The notes under the pieces: model-generated
Databases searched by the model: none
The model's input: only the letters and a program-made list of their open reading frames with translations
Told to the model about the DNA's origin: nothing
Translations under genes and position numbers: made by a program
Source of the DNA: an uncultured beta proteobacterium
GTDB taxonomy: Bacteria > Pseudomonadota > Gammaproteobacteria > Burkholderiales > Burkholderiaceae
Assembly: GCA_903944255.1 (NCBI GenBank)
Contig: CAJARE010000136.1
Coordinates: 1 to 15,025, forward strand
DNA length: 15,025 bases
Direction: 5' to 3'
Shown: positions 7,146 through 13,961 of the stretch, one piece after another
How the letters are laid out: each line of letters begins with the position of its first letter
Position numbering within the stretch: the first letter of the stretch is position 1

Positions 7146-8231
7146 TTAGGCAGCACCAGTAGCTTGTAGAGTTTCTAGTACTAGAGCATCAGGTACGCTC
7201 TTAATTTGGGCCTTACCAATCTTCTCAAGAACCACGTAGCGAATTTGACCGCCTTCAGTTTTTTTATCTACCTGCATGAGCTCCATATACCTTGGGGCGC
7301 CAAATTTAGGCGCTTCTGTTGGTAGGTTCATGGACTGGATCACTTTCCTTAAACGGTCAAGATCGGCTTTACTGATGTGTTTGAGTCGGCAAGATAAGTC
7401 AGCGCCCATCACCATTCCACAAGCTACCGCTTCACCATGCAACCACTCGCCATAACCCATGCCTGCTTCAATTGCATGACCAAAAGTATGACCAAAATTG
7501 AGCGTAGCGCGAATGCCGCCTTCTCTCTCGTCAGCAGATACAACCGCAGATTTAATTTGACATGAACGCAGTACGGCATGAGCCATAGCCTCTGTATCGC
7601 ATGCCAGCAGGGCAGCTGTATTTGCTTCAATCCAATCTAAAAATGCGGCATCGGCAATCGCGCCATGCTTAATCACTTCCGCAAGGCCGGCTGAAAGCTC
7701 ACGGGCAGGTAAGGTTTTTAATGTACTCAGATCGGCAACCACTGCTACCGGTTGATGAAAAGCACCGATCATATTTTTACCAAGAGGATGATTGATGCCC
7801 GTCTTACCACCCACTGAAGAGTCGACTTGTGCCAGTAAGGTTGTGGGTACCTGAATGAAACGCACGCCACGCATAAAGCTTGCAGCGGCAAAGCCTGTCA
7901 TATCTCCAATGACGCCACCACCCAAAGCTACTAATATAGTTTGACGATCAGCGCCATATTTGAGAAGGCCATCAAAAATTAACTGTAGGTTTTTCCAGTC
8001 TTTATATGACTCACCATCTGGTAATGAGATGGTTCTAACAGGCTTGCCAAAGCTGGCTAAGGTTTTAGTAAGGCGCTCTACGTAGAGCGGGGCAACAGTA
8101 GTATTGGTGACGATATAGATAGAGGTCGCTTTTTCACATGCGCTAAATAAAGCAGGCTGATCAATCAGGTTGGCGCCAATATAAATGGGATAACTTCGGA
8201 TACCAAGATCAACTTCAAGTGTTTTCATCAT
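7146..8231 (-). CDS. aroB: 3-dehydroquinate synthase
   Basis: Second enzyme of the shikimate pathway, converting DAHP to 3-dehydroquinate with NAD and a divalent metal. The 361 residues match the family. Seen in order are DGESYKDW (72-79), the NAD-binding GGGVIGD (104-110), the PTTLLAQVDSSVGGKTGIN block (129-147), and metal ligands Glu185 (AGLAEVIKHG), His248 (NFGHTFGH) and His265 (WLHGE). ATG codons stand at 8231 and 8228; either may be used, with a weak AAAGA site upstream. It lies 5 bases after aroK, so the two are one transcription unit, the usual aroK-aroB pair. It is the last gene of the leftward operon and ends against cyaY with no visible terminator. Confidence 0.97.
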   Translation of the reverse strand: MMKTLEVDLGIRSYPIYIGANLIDQPALFSACEKATSIYIVTNTTVAPLYVERLTKTLASFGKPVRTISLPDGESYKDWKNLQLIFDGLLKYGADRQTILVALGGGVIGDMTGFAAASFMRGVRFIQVPTTLLAQVDSSVGGKTGINHPLGKNMIGAFHQPVAVVADLSTLKTLPARELSAGLAEVIKHGAIADAAFLDWIEANTAALLACDTEAMAHAVLRSCQIKSAVVSADEREGGIRATLNFGHTFGHAIEAGMGYGEWLHGEAVACGMVMGADLSCRLKHISKADLDRLRKVIQSMNLPTEAPKFGAPRYMELMQVDKKTEGGQIRYVVLEKIGKAQIKSVPDALVLETLQATGAA

Positions 8232-8236
8232 AGTCT

Positions 8237-8761
8237 TTAATGGGAAAGTTCAAGCTGCATGATTAGAGTATTGACCAATTGATTAACGCTTGGTTTGCCA
8301 GTTTCAATTACATGATCAGCGATTTCGCGGTAAAGAGGATCGCGAATCGCATATAAATTTTCTAGAATTTTTTTAGGATCACCATTTTTCAGCAAGGGAC
8401 GTCCATCACCACCTCTAGTGCGATGCCACAGCTCAATGGGATTAGCATGAAGATAAATTACTGTGCCGCGCTCGCTGAGCACTTTGCGGTTTTCTGGTAA
8501 TAGAACTGCGCCACCACCTGTCGCTAAAATGATATCTTCTTCCGCAGTAATATCGCGGATAGTTTGAGCTTCGCGCTTCCGAAAGCCTTCTTCACCTTCC
8601 ATTTCGAAAATGACCGGTATCTTGACCCCACATCTTTCCTCAATGACATGATCAGCATCTAAAAAACGACGCCCTAATTTTTTTGCCAATACTTTTCCAA
8701 CGGTTGATTTACCGGCGCCCATGAGGCCAATGAGAAAAATATTTTTGCTTGAAGAGTTCAC
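8237..8761 (-). CDS. aroK: Shikimate kinase
   Basis: Phosphorylates shikimate with ATP to shikimate 3-phosphate. The 174 residues match the family (E. coli AroK 173). The Walker A motif GLMGAGKST lies at 12-20. DAD (35-37) binds Mg and shikimate, with Arg61 in GFRKRE and GGG (82-84). The lid RTRGGDGRPLL (114-124) includes Arg121. The start is a GTG at 8761: no ATG occurs upstream of the P-loop in this frame before the preceding stop region, and an AAAG site is only weakly placed. It begins 12 bases after the secretin gene ends. Secretin-aroK-aroB is the classic pilQ-aroK-aroB order of beta- and gammaproteobacteria. Confidence 0.96.
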   Translation of the reverse strand: MNSSSKNIFLIGLMGAGKSTVGKVLAKKLGRRFLDADHVIEERCGVKIPVIFEMEGEEGFRKREAQTIRDITAEEDIILATGGGAVLLPENRKVLSERGTVIYLHANPIELWHRTRGGDGRPLLKNGDPKKILENLYAIRDPLYREIADHVIETGKPSVNQLVNTLIMQLELSH

Positions 8762-8773
8762 TCTTTGATTTTA

Positions 8774-9883
8774 TTAGGGTTTGTCTAGAACGGTGGGCGT
8801 TAGAAAGACAAGTAACTCAGTTTTATCTCGTAATTTAGATTTATGGCGAAATAAGTGGCCAATAACGGGAATATCGCCCAATAAAGGAATTTTGACCTCA
8901 TCCTCTCGCTCTGTGGTTTGAAAGATTCCGCCAATAATGGCTGTACCGCCATTTTCAACGGTCACTTCTGAGCTTAGGCTTTTAGTGTCAATGGCGTAGC
9001 CCTGCTCCGTTTTCATTCCAATAGTGTCTTTGTTAATGCCAACAAGCATTGAAATTTTCCCGTCAGGATGAATTTTGGGAAGTACTTCTAAACGTAGATT
9101 AGCCTTTCTGAACTGAAGTTTGTTCCCATTTTGGGAGGTAGTTTGATAAGGAAGCTCTGTGCCTTGTTCAATGGTTGCCGTTACTTGATCTCCGGTCATG
9201 ATGCGAGGGTTAGACAAAATTTTCCCCTGACCTTCTGTTTCTAGTGCTGAGAGCTCTAGTTGAAGTAAGCGTTGCGCATTTTTTGAAACCAGCGTTGCTG
9301 CAACAGTTGCTGGGTTAAAGCCACTGAGGCCAGCAACCCCTAAATCTGAAGTGCTGGCGATAGTTTGCTCAGGATTGCCGCTAATGGCATTGGCTTGGGC
9401 TCCTAATTTAACGCCTAGCTCACGCGCAAAACGTTCATCAGCCTCAACAATCCGAGCTTCAATCAAAATTTGTCGTGGACTATTGACGTGGTCGCCTCCA
9501 AATGGCAGGGCAGCGTCTTCGCGCCGATATTTTTGAAAGGCTTGGATTTCTGCGTGAGGACCAATCCAGTAGATATCTCCATTTCGAATGAGGCGCAAAC
9601 CTCTACTAGCTAGAATGGAGTGCAGGGCAGTCTGCCAGGGGGTGTTATTCAAGTGAACCGTTATCTTCCCAGTGATGGACTCGCTCAGCAAGAAGTTGGT
9701 ATTACCCATTTTGGCCAAGACCTGCAAGAGTTCAGAAACCCCAATCTCAGAAAAATGAAGACTCACAGGGACATTCACTAAATTTTGCGTGAGGTCAGCA
9801 CTATGGGCAGGGCGTGCCAAAAATGGCACGAATAAGGCGAGTGAAAGAATCAAAAAAAGTAATTTTTTACGGGTTTGGATCAT
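8774..9883 (-). CDS. pilQ: Short secretin, PilQ/HofQ-like, lacking AMIN and N1 domains
   Basis: Outer-membrane secretin of the type IV pilus/competence class. Only 369 residues are encoded, against about 700 for PilQ and 412 for E. coli HofQ. A signal peptide (1-28, cut after AHS) is followed by an STN/N0 domain (about 37-110) and a 25-residue linker. The secretin core follows, from SPRQILIEARIVEADERF (136-153) through NGGTAIIGGIF (311-321) to the signature KIPLLGDIPVIGHLF (331-345) and TELLVFLTP (355-363). The N-terminal AMIN domains and the N1 (secretin_N) domain between STN and core are absent, yet the frame is clean. It overlaps the upstream gene by ATGA (9880-9883), so translation is coupled. 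It may be a HofQ/ComE-like DNA-uptake pore, a reduced PilQ, or a decaying gene still in frame. Confidence 0.86.
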   Translation of the reverse strand: MIQTRKKLLFLILSLALFVPFLARPAHSADLTQNLVNVPVSLHFSEIGVSELLQVLAKMGNTNFLLSESITGKITVHLNNTPWQTALHSILASRGLRLIRNGDIYWIGPHAEIQAFQKYRREDAALPFGGDHVNSPRQILIEARIVEADERFARELGVKLGAQANAISGNPEQTIASTSDLGVAGLSGFNPATVAATLVSKNAQRLLQLELSALETEGQGKILSNPRIMTGDQVTATIEQGTELPYQTTSQNGNKLQFRKANLRLEVLPKIHPDGKISMLVGINKDTIGMKTEQGYAIDTKSLSSEVTVENGGTAIIGGIFQTTEREDEVKIPLLGDIPVIGHLFRHKSKLRDKTELLVFLTPTVLDKP

Positions 9884-10572
9884 TCACTTTTTACCGGCTT
9901 TAGGACAATCGATTTACCTAGTGGGTGGCTGAGTGTTGCCATGTCTTTTTCAATCTGAGTAAGGCGCCATTCACCTAGTGCTAAGGCGCCTTTTGGGAAT
10001 AGCACATGGGATTTGCCATCCTGAAACAAGGCCTGCTGGATGCCGCCCATTTGGCTGCTACCCATGTAGCGCCAAGCACGAATTTCTTGCTCGCCAGGAT
10101 GTGGCGCTGGCTTTGAACTTGTCTGGGTTTTAGGCTTTATTTGCTTTAATGAGTGAATACTTACTTCTAATATATCTATTTCTTCATATAGATCGTCTAG
10201 TTCCTCACCTAGTTCTTTGCGCAATACAGTGAGCTCTTTTCGTAGTGCGGCAATTTGGTTTTGAGATTCTTGTAGATCTTCACTGGTATGGTGATTAAAG
10301 GATCCATAGGCAATCAATCCAACAAAGCACAAGACTCCTGTGAGGGCTGCAAGCGCTATAAAAACAGTAAATGTTTTGCCCTGTTTAAAATAATCAAGGC
10401 GAGCTACGGCCTCAAAAATCGGCTTTGAACTTGAATGTCCCTGAGCCTGTGAATCCATGCTCTTTTGATGGGTAGATTTGCGAATTCCATGGGGATCAGG
10501 AATAGCAGGGTCATCCCCTAATTCACTCAATAGATGATCAAAAGACTGGGTGGAGATATGTCGTGCAGGCAT
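9880..10572 (-). CDS. Unnamed bitopic inner-membrane protein with coiled coil, upstream of secretin
   Basis: I do not recognise the family. The 230 residues comprise a polar cytoplasmic N-terminus (1-66), one transmembrane helix (about 67-91, VFIALAALTGVLCFVGLIAY) and a heptad-rich acidic coiled coil (about 98-143). A Pro/Ser linker (146-160) leads to a small C-terminal domain (163-226). That domain, from WRYMGSSQMGG through QDGKSHVLFPKG to SIVLKP, has the strand-loop pattern of PilP or GspC homology-region domains, which bind secretin N0. This is inference from shape, not a clear homology. It occupies the place where pilM-N-O-P normally precede pilQ, and overlaps the secretin start by 4 bases. 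The ATG at 10572 has no Shine-Dalgarno and lies beside an inverted repeat. It is the first gene of the operon continuing to aroB. Confidence 0.8.
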   Translation of the reverse strand: MPARHISTQSFDHLLSELGDDPAIPDPHGIRKSTHQKSMDSQAQGHSSSKPIFEAVARLDYFKQGKTFTVFIALAALTGVLCFVGLIAYGSFNHHTSEDLQESQNQIAALRKELTVLRKELGEELDDLYEEIDILEVSIHSLKQIKPKTQTSSKPAPHPGEQEIRAWRYMGSSQMGGIQQALFQDGKSHVLFPKGALALGEWRLTQIEKDMATLSHPLGKSIVLKPVKSE

Positions 10573-10598
10573 ACCAATATTTTTTGAGTATTGGCAAT
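10573..10598 (-). repeat. Inverted repeat abutting the start of the 230-residue gene
   Basis: CCAATA (10574-10579) and TATTGG (10589-10594) form a perfect 6-base inverted repeat with a 9-base spacer. Read on the minus strand, the stem can extend by a G-U pair and a U-A pair that uses the A of the start codon. The hairpin would thus cover the zone where a ribosome site should be. Confidence 0.5.
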
Positions 10599-10658
10599 CA
10601 AAAAATATCAGCTTAGGCTTAATTTGGCATCAGAACAGCACGAATTGGCAATTAAAAA
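10591..10658. repeat. Direct repeat pair in the divergent control region
   Basis: TTGGCAATCAAAAA (10591-10604) recurs as TTGGCAATTAAAAA (10645-10658), 13 of 14 bases identical and 54 bases apart start to start. A shorter TTTGGCAT lies between them at 10623-10630. They sit in the 141-base spacer between the leftward secretin operon and rightward ponA, so they could be a paired protein-binding site. No regulator is identified. Confidence 0.4.
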
Positions 10659-10675
10659 GATAGGGTTTAAGCGCT

Positions 10676-10705
10676 TTTAGAATATTTACTTAAGCACCCT
10701 ATAAT
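10676..10705 (+). promoter_or_regulatory. Sigma70-type promoter of ponA, predicted near-leaderless
   Basis: A perfect -10 box TATAAT lies at 10700-10705. A weak -35 (TTAGAA 10677-10682 at 17-base spacing, or TTTAGA one base earlier) precedes it. Transcription starting about 7 bases after the box would begin at about 10712, only two bases before the ponA ATG at 10714. That leaves no room for a Shine-Dalgarno. Confidence 0.65.
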
Positions 10706-10713
10706 TTGGGCAT

Positions 10714-13050
10714 ATGGCTCTCCCCCCAAAAGACAAGCCGCCGATCAATCAGCGAAATTTCCGTCAGTTAGACAGACGCGCTGGTCAATATGGGGGTCAA
10801 GCTCCTTTGCCACGCAAGTCATCTAGCAACCCGTTGATTAAGGCCTTGCTCATTATTGGAGTGGTCTTTGCATTGGTGGTGGCGCTTTTGATGGGCTATG
10901 CATTTCTAATTGCTAAACCTAACCTACCCAAAATTTCTGCCTTAACGGATTACAACCCTAAGACGCCCTTGCGAATATACACGGCAGACAAGGTTTTAAT
11001 TGGTGAGTTTGGCGAAGAGCGTCGAAAAGTTATTCCCCTAAATGAGATCCCGCAAAGTATGCGTAATGCGATCCTGGCTATTGAGGATGATCGTTTTTAT
11101 TCTCACGGTGGCGTCGATTACGTAGGTATCTTGAGGGCGGCTTTGACAAATTTGCGAGGCAACCTTTCGCAAGGTGCGTCCACAATCACCATGCAAGTGG
11201 CGCGCAACTTCTTTTTAAGTAACGAAAAGACTTTTAGCCGTAAGATTTATGAGGTACTTTTATCTTGGGAAATAGAAGCACAGTTGACTAAAGATAAGAT
11301 TCTTGAAATTTATATGAATCAAATATTCTTGGGACAAAGGGCTTATGGATTCTCGAGTGCTGCACAAATTTATTTTGGTAAAGAGTTAAAAGACATCACC
11401 ATTGCTGAGTCTGCTATGTTAGCGGGCTTGCCCAAGGCACCTTCAGCATATAACCCGGTAACTAATTTTCGTCGCGCCAAAATTCGTCAAGAATATATTT
11501 TGCAGCGCATGCGTGATTTATCTTATATCTCACAAGAAGACTATCAAAAAGCGATGGCTGAAGAGTTAAATATTCGCGGCTTAGGAAATGAATTTAGTGT
11601 GCGCGCCGATTTTCCTGCAGAAATGGTGAGGCAATTACTCTTTACGCAATATGGTGAAGCAATTTATTCACAAGGTATCGACGTTTACACAACTATCTTG
11701 AAGGCCGACCAAGATGCTGCATATAAAGCGGTACGTCGCGGAATTTTTGAATATGACTTGCGGCATGCTTATCGAGGGCCAGAGGGTTTTATTACTCTTC
11801 CAGAAGACCCTGTTAAACGTCAGCGAGCCATTGATGAGGCATTGTTAGCCTACCCTCAATTGGATGACTTGCAATCGGGCGTGGTGCTCGATTTGAAGCC
11901 TAAAGAAATGCAGGTGATGACTGCTTCAGGCGATGTCATTGCGATTAAAGGCGATGGTTTGAAATTAGCTACGGCTTCGCTTACAGATAGCGCACAACCT
12001 AAAAAGCGTTTGCGTCCTGGAGCGATTGTGAGATTGCTATCGGATGGTGGGGTTTGGAAGTTGGCGCAACTCCCCCAAGTAGAGGCCGCCTTTGTTTCTA
12101 TGAATACTGAAACAGGCGCGATCCTTTCTTTGGTTGGGGGCTTTGATTTTCGTCGGAATCAGTTTAATCATGTCACCCAAGCCTTACGTCAACCAGGATC
12201 ATCATTTAAGCCCTTTATATATGCTGCGGCAATCGAAAAAGGTTTCTCTCCTAGTACTTTTGTCAATGATGCGCCTATATCTATAGGCAGTATGGAGACT
12301 GGCAGCCAGGTTTGGGAGCCCAAAAACTACGATGGCAAGTATGACGGCATGATGCGTTTACGCAATGCGTTAGCAAAATCAAAGAATTTAGTTTCTGTGA
12401 GAATCATTCGCGCGATTGGTCCATCTTATGCGCAAGAATATATTCAGCGTTTTGGGTTTGAACCAGAAAAACATCCACCTTACTTAACGATGGCACTTGG
12501 TGCTGGCTCAGTAACACCTCTACAAATGGCATCAGCGTATAGCGTTTTTGCAAATGGCGGGTATCGTGTTGATCCATTTCTGATTGATAAGATGATGGAC
12601 TCTAAGGGCATAGTTTTATTTGAGGCAAAGCCAACCCATGCTCGCGAGGATGTAAGCAGAGTATTGGATGCGCGCACTGCATTTGTGATGGATAGTATGC
12701 TGCAAGAAGTTACCAAGACCGGCACGGCCGCTTCGGCTCGAGTCAAACTTGGGCGTAACGATATTGCAGGTAAAACAGGAACTACTAATGAGTCTCACGA
12801 TGCCTGGTTTGCCGGCTATAACCCAAAGGTAGCAGCAGTTGCATGGATCGGCTTTGATAAGCCCGCCAGCTTGGGTGATCGCGAAACGGGCGGTGGCCTT
12901 GCTCTACCAATGTGGATTTCGTATATGGGTATTGCTTTGAGAAATCTTCCACAAGAAACTCGCGAGGTTCCTGGTGGAGTGACACAAGTCGACGGAGATT
13001 GGTTTATTCCTGAGTTCTCAAGCGCTGGTGGCGTACGCGAACTAAAATAG
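10714..13050 (+). CDS. ponA: Penicillin-binding protein 1A, bifunctional peptidoglycan synthase
   Basis: Class A PBP that polymerises glycan strands and cross-links peptides at the cytoplasmic membrane. The 778 residues comprise a basic cytoplasmic tail (1-40), one transmembrane helix (about 42-66) and a glycosyltransferase domain with catalytic Glu124 in AIEDDRFYSHGG. Further glycosyltransferase motifs are QGASTITMQ and EIYMNQIFLGQ. A PBP1A-type OB/linker domain (about 345-460) precedes the transpeptidase domain with SSFK (Ser496 nucleophile, Lys499), SKN (556-558) and KTG (687-689). All catalytic motifs are intact. The ATG at 10714 is chosen because the promoter -10 sits just upstream and no later start precedes the membrane helix. 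The leader is nearly absent. Divergent ponA beside the pil operon is normal for proteobacteria. The RAYT gene begins 12 bases after its stop. Confidence 0.96.
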   Translation: MALPPKDKPPINQRNFRQLDRRAGQYGGQAPLPRKSSSNPLIKALLIIGVVFALVVALLMGYAFLIAKPNLPKISALTDYNPKTPLRIYTADKVLIGEFGEERRKVIPLNEIPQSMRNAILAIEDDRFYSHGGVDYVGILRAALTNLRGNLSQGASTITMQVARNFFLSNEKTFSRKIYEVLLSWEIEAQLTKDKILEIYMNQIFLGQRAYGFSSAAQIYFGKELKDITIAESAMLAGLPKAPSAYNPVTNFRRAKIRQEYILQRMRDLSYISQEDYQKAMAEELNIRGLGNEFSVRADFPAEMVRQLLFTQYGEAIYSQGIDVYTTILKADQDAAYKAVRRGIFEYDLRHAYRGPEGFITLPEDPVKRQRAIDEALLAYPQLDDLQSGVVLDLKPKEMQVMTASGDVIAIKGDGLKLATASLTDSAQPKKRLRPGAIVRLLSDGGVWKLAQLPQVEAAFVSMNTETGAILSLVGGFDFRRNQFNHVTQALRQPGSSFKPFIYAAAIEKGFSPSTFVNDAPISIGSMETGSQVWEPKNYDGKYDGMMRLRNALAKSKNLVSVRIIRAIGPSYAQEYIQRFGFEPEKHPPYLTMALGAGSVTPLQMASAYSVFANGGYRVDPFLIDKMMDSKGIVLFEAKPTHAREDVSRVLDARTAFVMDSMLQEVTKTGTAASARVKLGRNDIAGKTGTTNESHDAWFAGYNPKVAAVAWIGFDKPASLGDRETGGGLALPMWISYMGIALRNLPQETREVPGGVTQVDGDWFIPEFSSAGGVRELK

Positions 13051-13062
13051 CTCGCTCAGATT

Positions 13063-13767
13063 ATGGCTCGCCAAGCTCGCACTGTAATACCTGGACAGGT
13101 AATGCATGTCATGGTGCGTGGAAATAATCGCGAAGCTCTTTTTTTTACCGATGACGATCGGCGTATTTATTTGCAATGGTTACAAGAGGCTGCTAAGCAT
13201 TTTGGATGCGTAGTTCATGCTTTCGCATTAATGCCAAATCATGTACATCTTTTATTGACGCCACAGGATGAAGATTCGCTTGCTAAAACAATGCAGTCCT
13301 TGGGCCGGCGTTATGCGCAGTACTTTAATCAACAACATAAACGATCGGGAACCATTTGGGAGGGGCGCTACCGCTCATCTTTAATAGACCCAGAATATTT
13401 TCTGCGCTGTCAGCGTTATATTGAGCTAAACCCAGTGAGGGCTGGTTATGAATCCAGTCCTCAGGATTCAAGTTGGACTAGTTTTTTAACCCATATTGGC
13501 GGAAATTCCGATCCATGGCTGGTTGATCATGAGAACTTTTGGCGATTAGGTAATACTCCCTTTGAGAGGCAAATGGGTTGGGCTGCTTTTGTTAAGGAGG
13601 GCGCACCCCATTGGGAGGATCAGCAAATTACCGAATCATTGCTGCGATCAAAGCCCTGGGTAAGCGATATCTACGCCAAAAAGCTCTTTAAAGACTGCCC
13701 AGAGCTAGTCCAAATTCGCCAACGTGGACGCCCAAGAAAAATAAATGTATTAAATTCAGTGACTTAG
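13063..13767 (+). CDS. REP-associated tyrosine transposase (RAYT)
   Basis: HUH/Y1 single-strand transposase of the IS200-related RAYT branch, which is usually single-copy, lacks its own insertion sequence and is tied to REP palindromes. The 234 residues contain the RAYT N-terminus (PGQVMHVMVRGNNRE, 10-24) and the HUH motif His60-Val-His62 in MPNHVHLLLTP. The catalytic-helix region SLGRRYAQYFNQQHKRSG (79-96) has Tyr84 or Tyr87 as nucleophile, followed by WEGRYRSSL and RYIELNPVRAG. A C-terminal RGRPRK (221-226) resembles an AT-hook and may aid DNA binding. It starts 12 bases after ponA without a Shine-Dalgarno, so it may depend on ponA readthrough. A large imperfect palindrome follows 44 bases downstream, the expected partner element. 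The frame is intact, suggesting a domesticated function rather than a recent insertion. Confidence 0.92.
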   Translation: MARQARTVIPGQVMHVMVRGNNREALFFTDDDRRIYLQWLQEAAKHFGCVVHAFALMPNHVHLLLTPQDEDSLAKTMQSLGRRYAQYFNQQHKRSGTIWEGRYRSSLIDPEYFLRCQRYIELNPVRAGYESSPQDSSWTSFLTHIGGNSDPWLVDHENFWRLGNTPFERQMGWAAFVKEGAPHWEDQQITESLLRSKPWVSDIYAKKLFKDCPELVQIRQRGRPRKINVLNSVT

Positions 13768-13811
13768 AATTAATTGCGTTTTGCTAGACCCATATGTAGC
13801 GCTATCAATAT

Positions 13812-13876
13812 TTGACTCTGTCCCTATTTATATAATACATTTTGGTTCTGTATAGAAATAAATGGGACAGAGTTAA
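13812..13876. repeat. RAYT-linked imperfect palindrome (REP/BIME-like)
   Basis: The left arm 13812-13831 and right arm 13858-13876 pair over about 19 positions, with one bulged base and one G-U pair. The core ACTCTGTCCC (13815-13824) against GGGACAGAGT (13864-13873) is perfect, and ATTTAT pairs with ATAAAT inside it. The loop contains a second small hairpin, ATACA (13835-13839) with TGTAT (13849-13853). The GGGACAGAGT core is of the sort I recall beside Y1/RAYT transposase genes in several genomes. It lacks a proper U-run, so it is not an ordinary terminator, though it could attenuate readthrough into gltB. Confidence 0.75.
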
Positions 13877-13886
13877 TTTATTTCTA

Positions 13887-13915
13887 TTGCATCACTATGG
13901 GTATTCACCTATATT
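13887..13915 (+). promoter_or_regulatory. Candidate gltB promoter
   Basis: TTGCAT (13887-13892) and TATATT (13910-13915) are separated by exactly 17 bases, with 3 of 6 and 5 of 6 matches to the sigma70 consensus. A start near 13922 would give a leader of about 40 bases before the gltB ATG. It lies just downstream of the palindrome. Confidence 0.5.
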
Positions 13916-13961
13916 TGATCCTCCAAAAGTAATCAGGCCTTTGTCGCCCCTCGGAAATACT

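Noticed and set aside
10624..10640. Sigma54-like TGGCAT-N5-CAGC element pointing toward ponA
   Set aside because: The GG and GC doublets are 10 bases apart, but the -12 half is poor, it lies about 75 bases from ponA, and a perfect sigma70 -10 box sits at the gene start.
13050..13080. Three GCTCGC hexamers between the ponA stop and the RAYT start
   Set aside because: Spacing is irregular (16 and 9 bases), and two copies are coding for Ala-Arg or similar; chance is the simplest explanation.
13768..13961. Possible remnant of dgt or a small gene between RAYT and gltB
   Set aside because: The 194 bases hold the palindrome and a promoter candidate; I see no coding frame with recognisable content.
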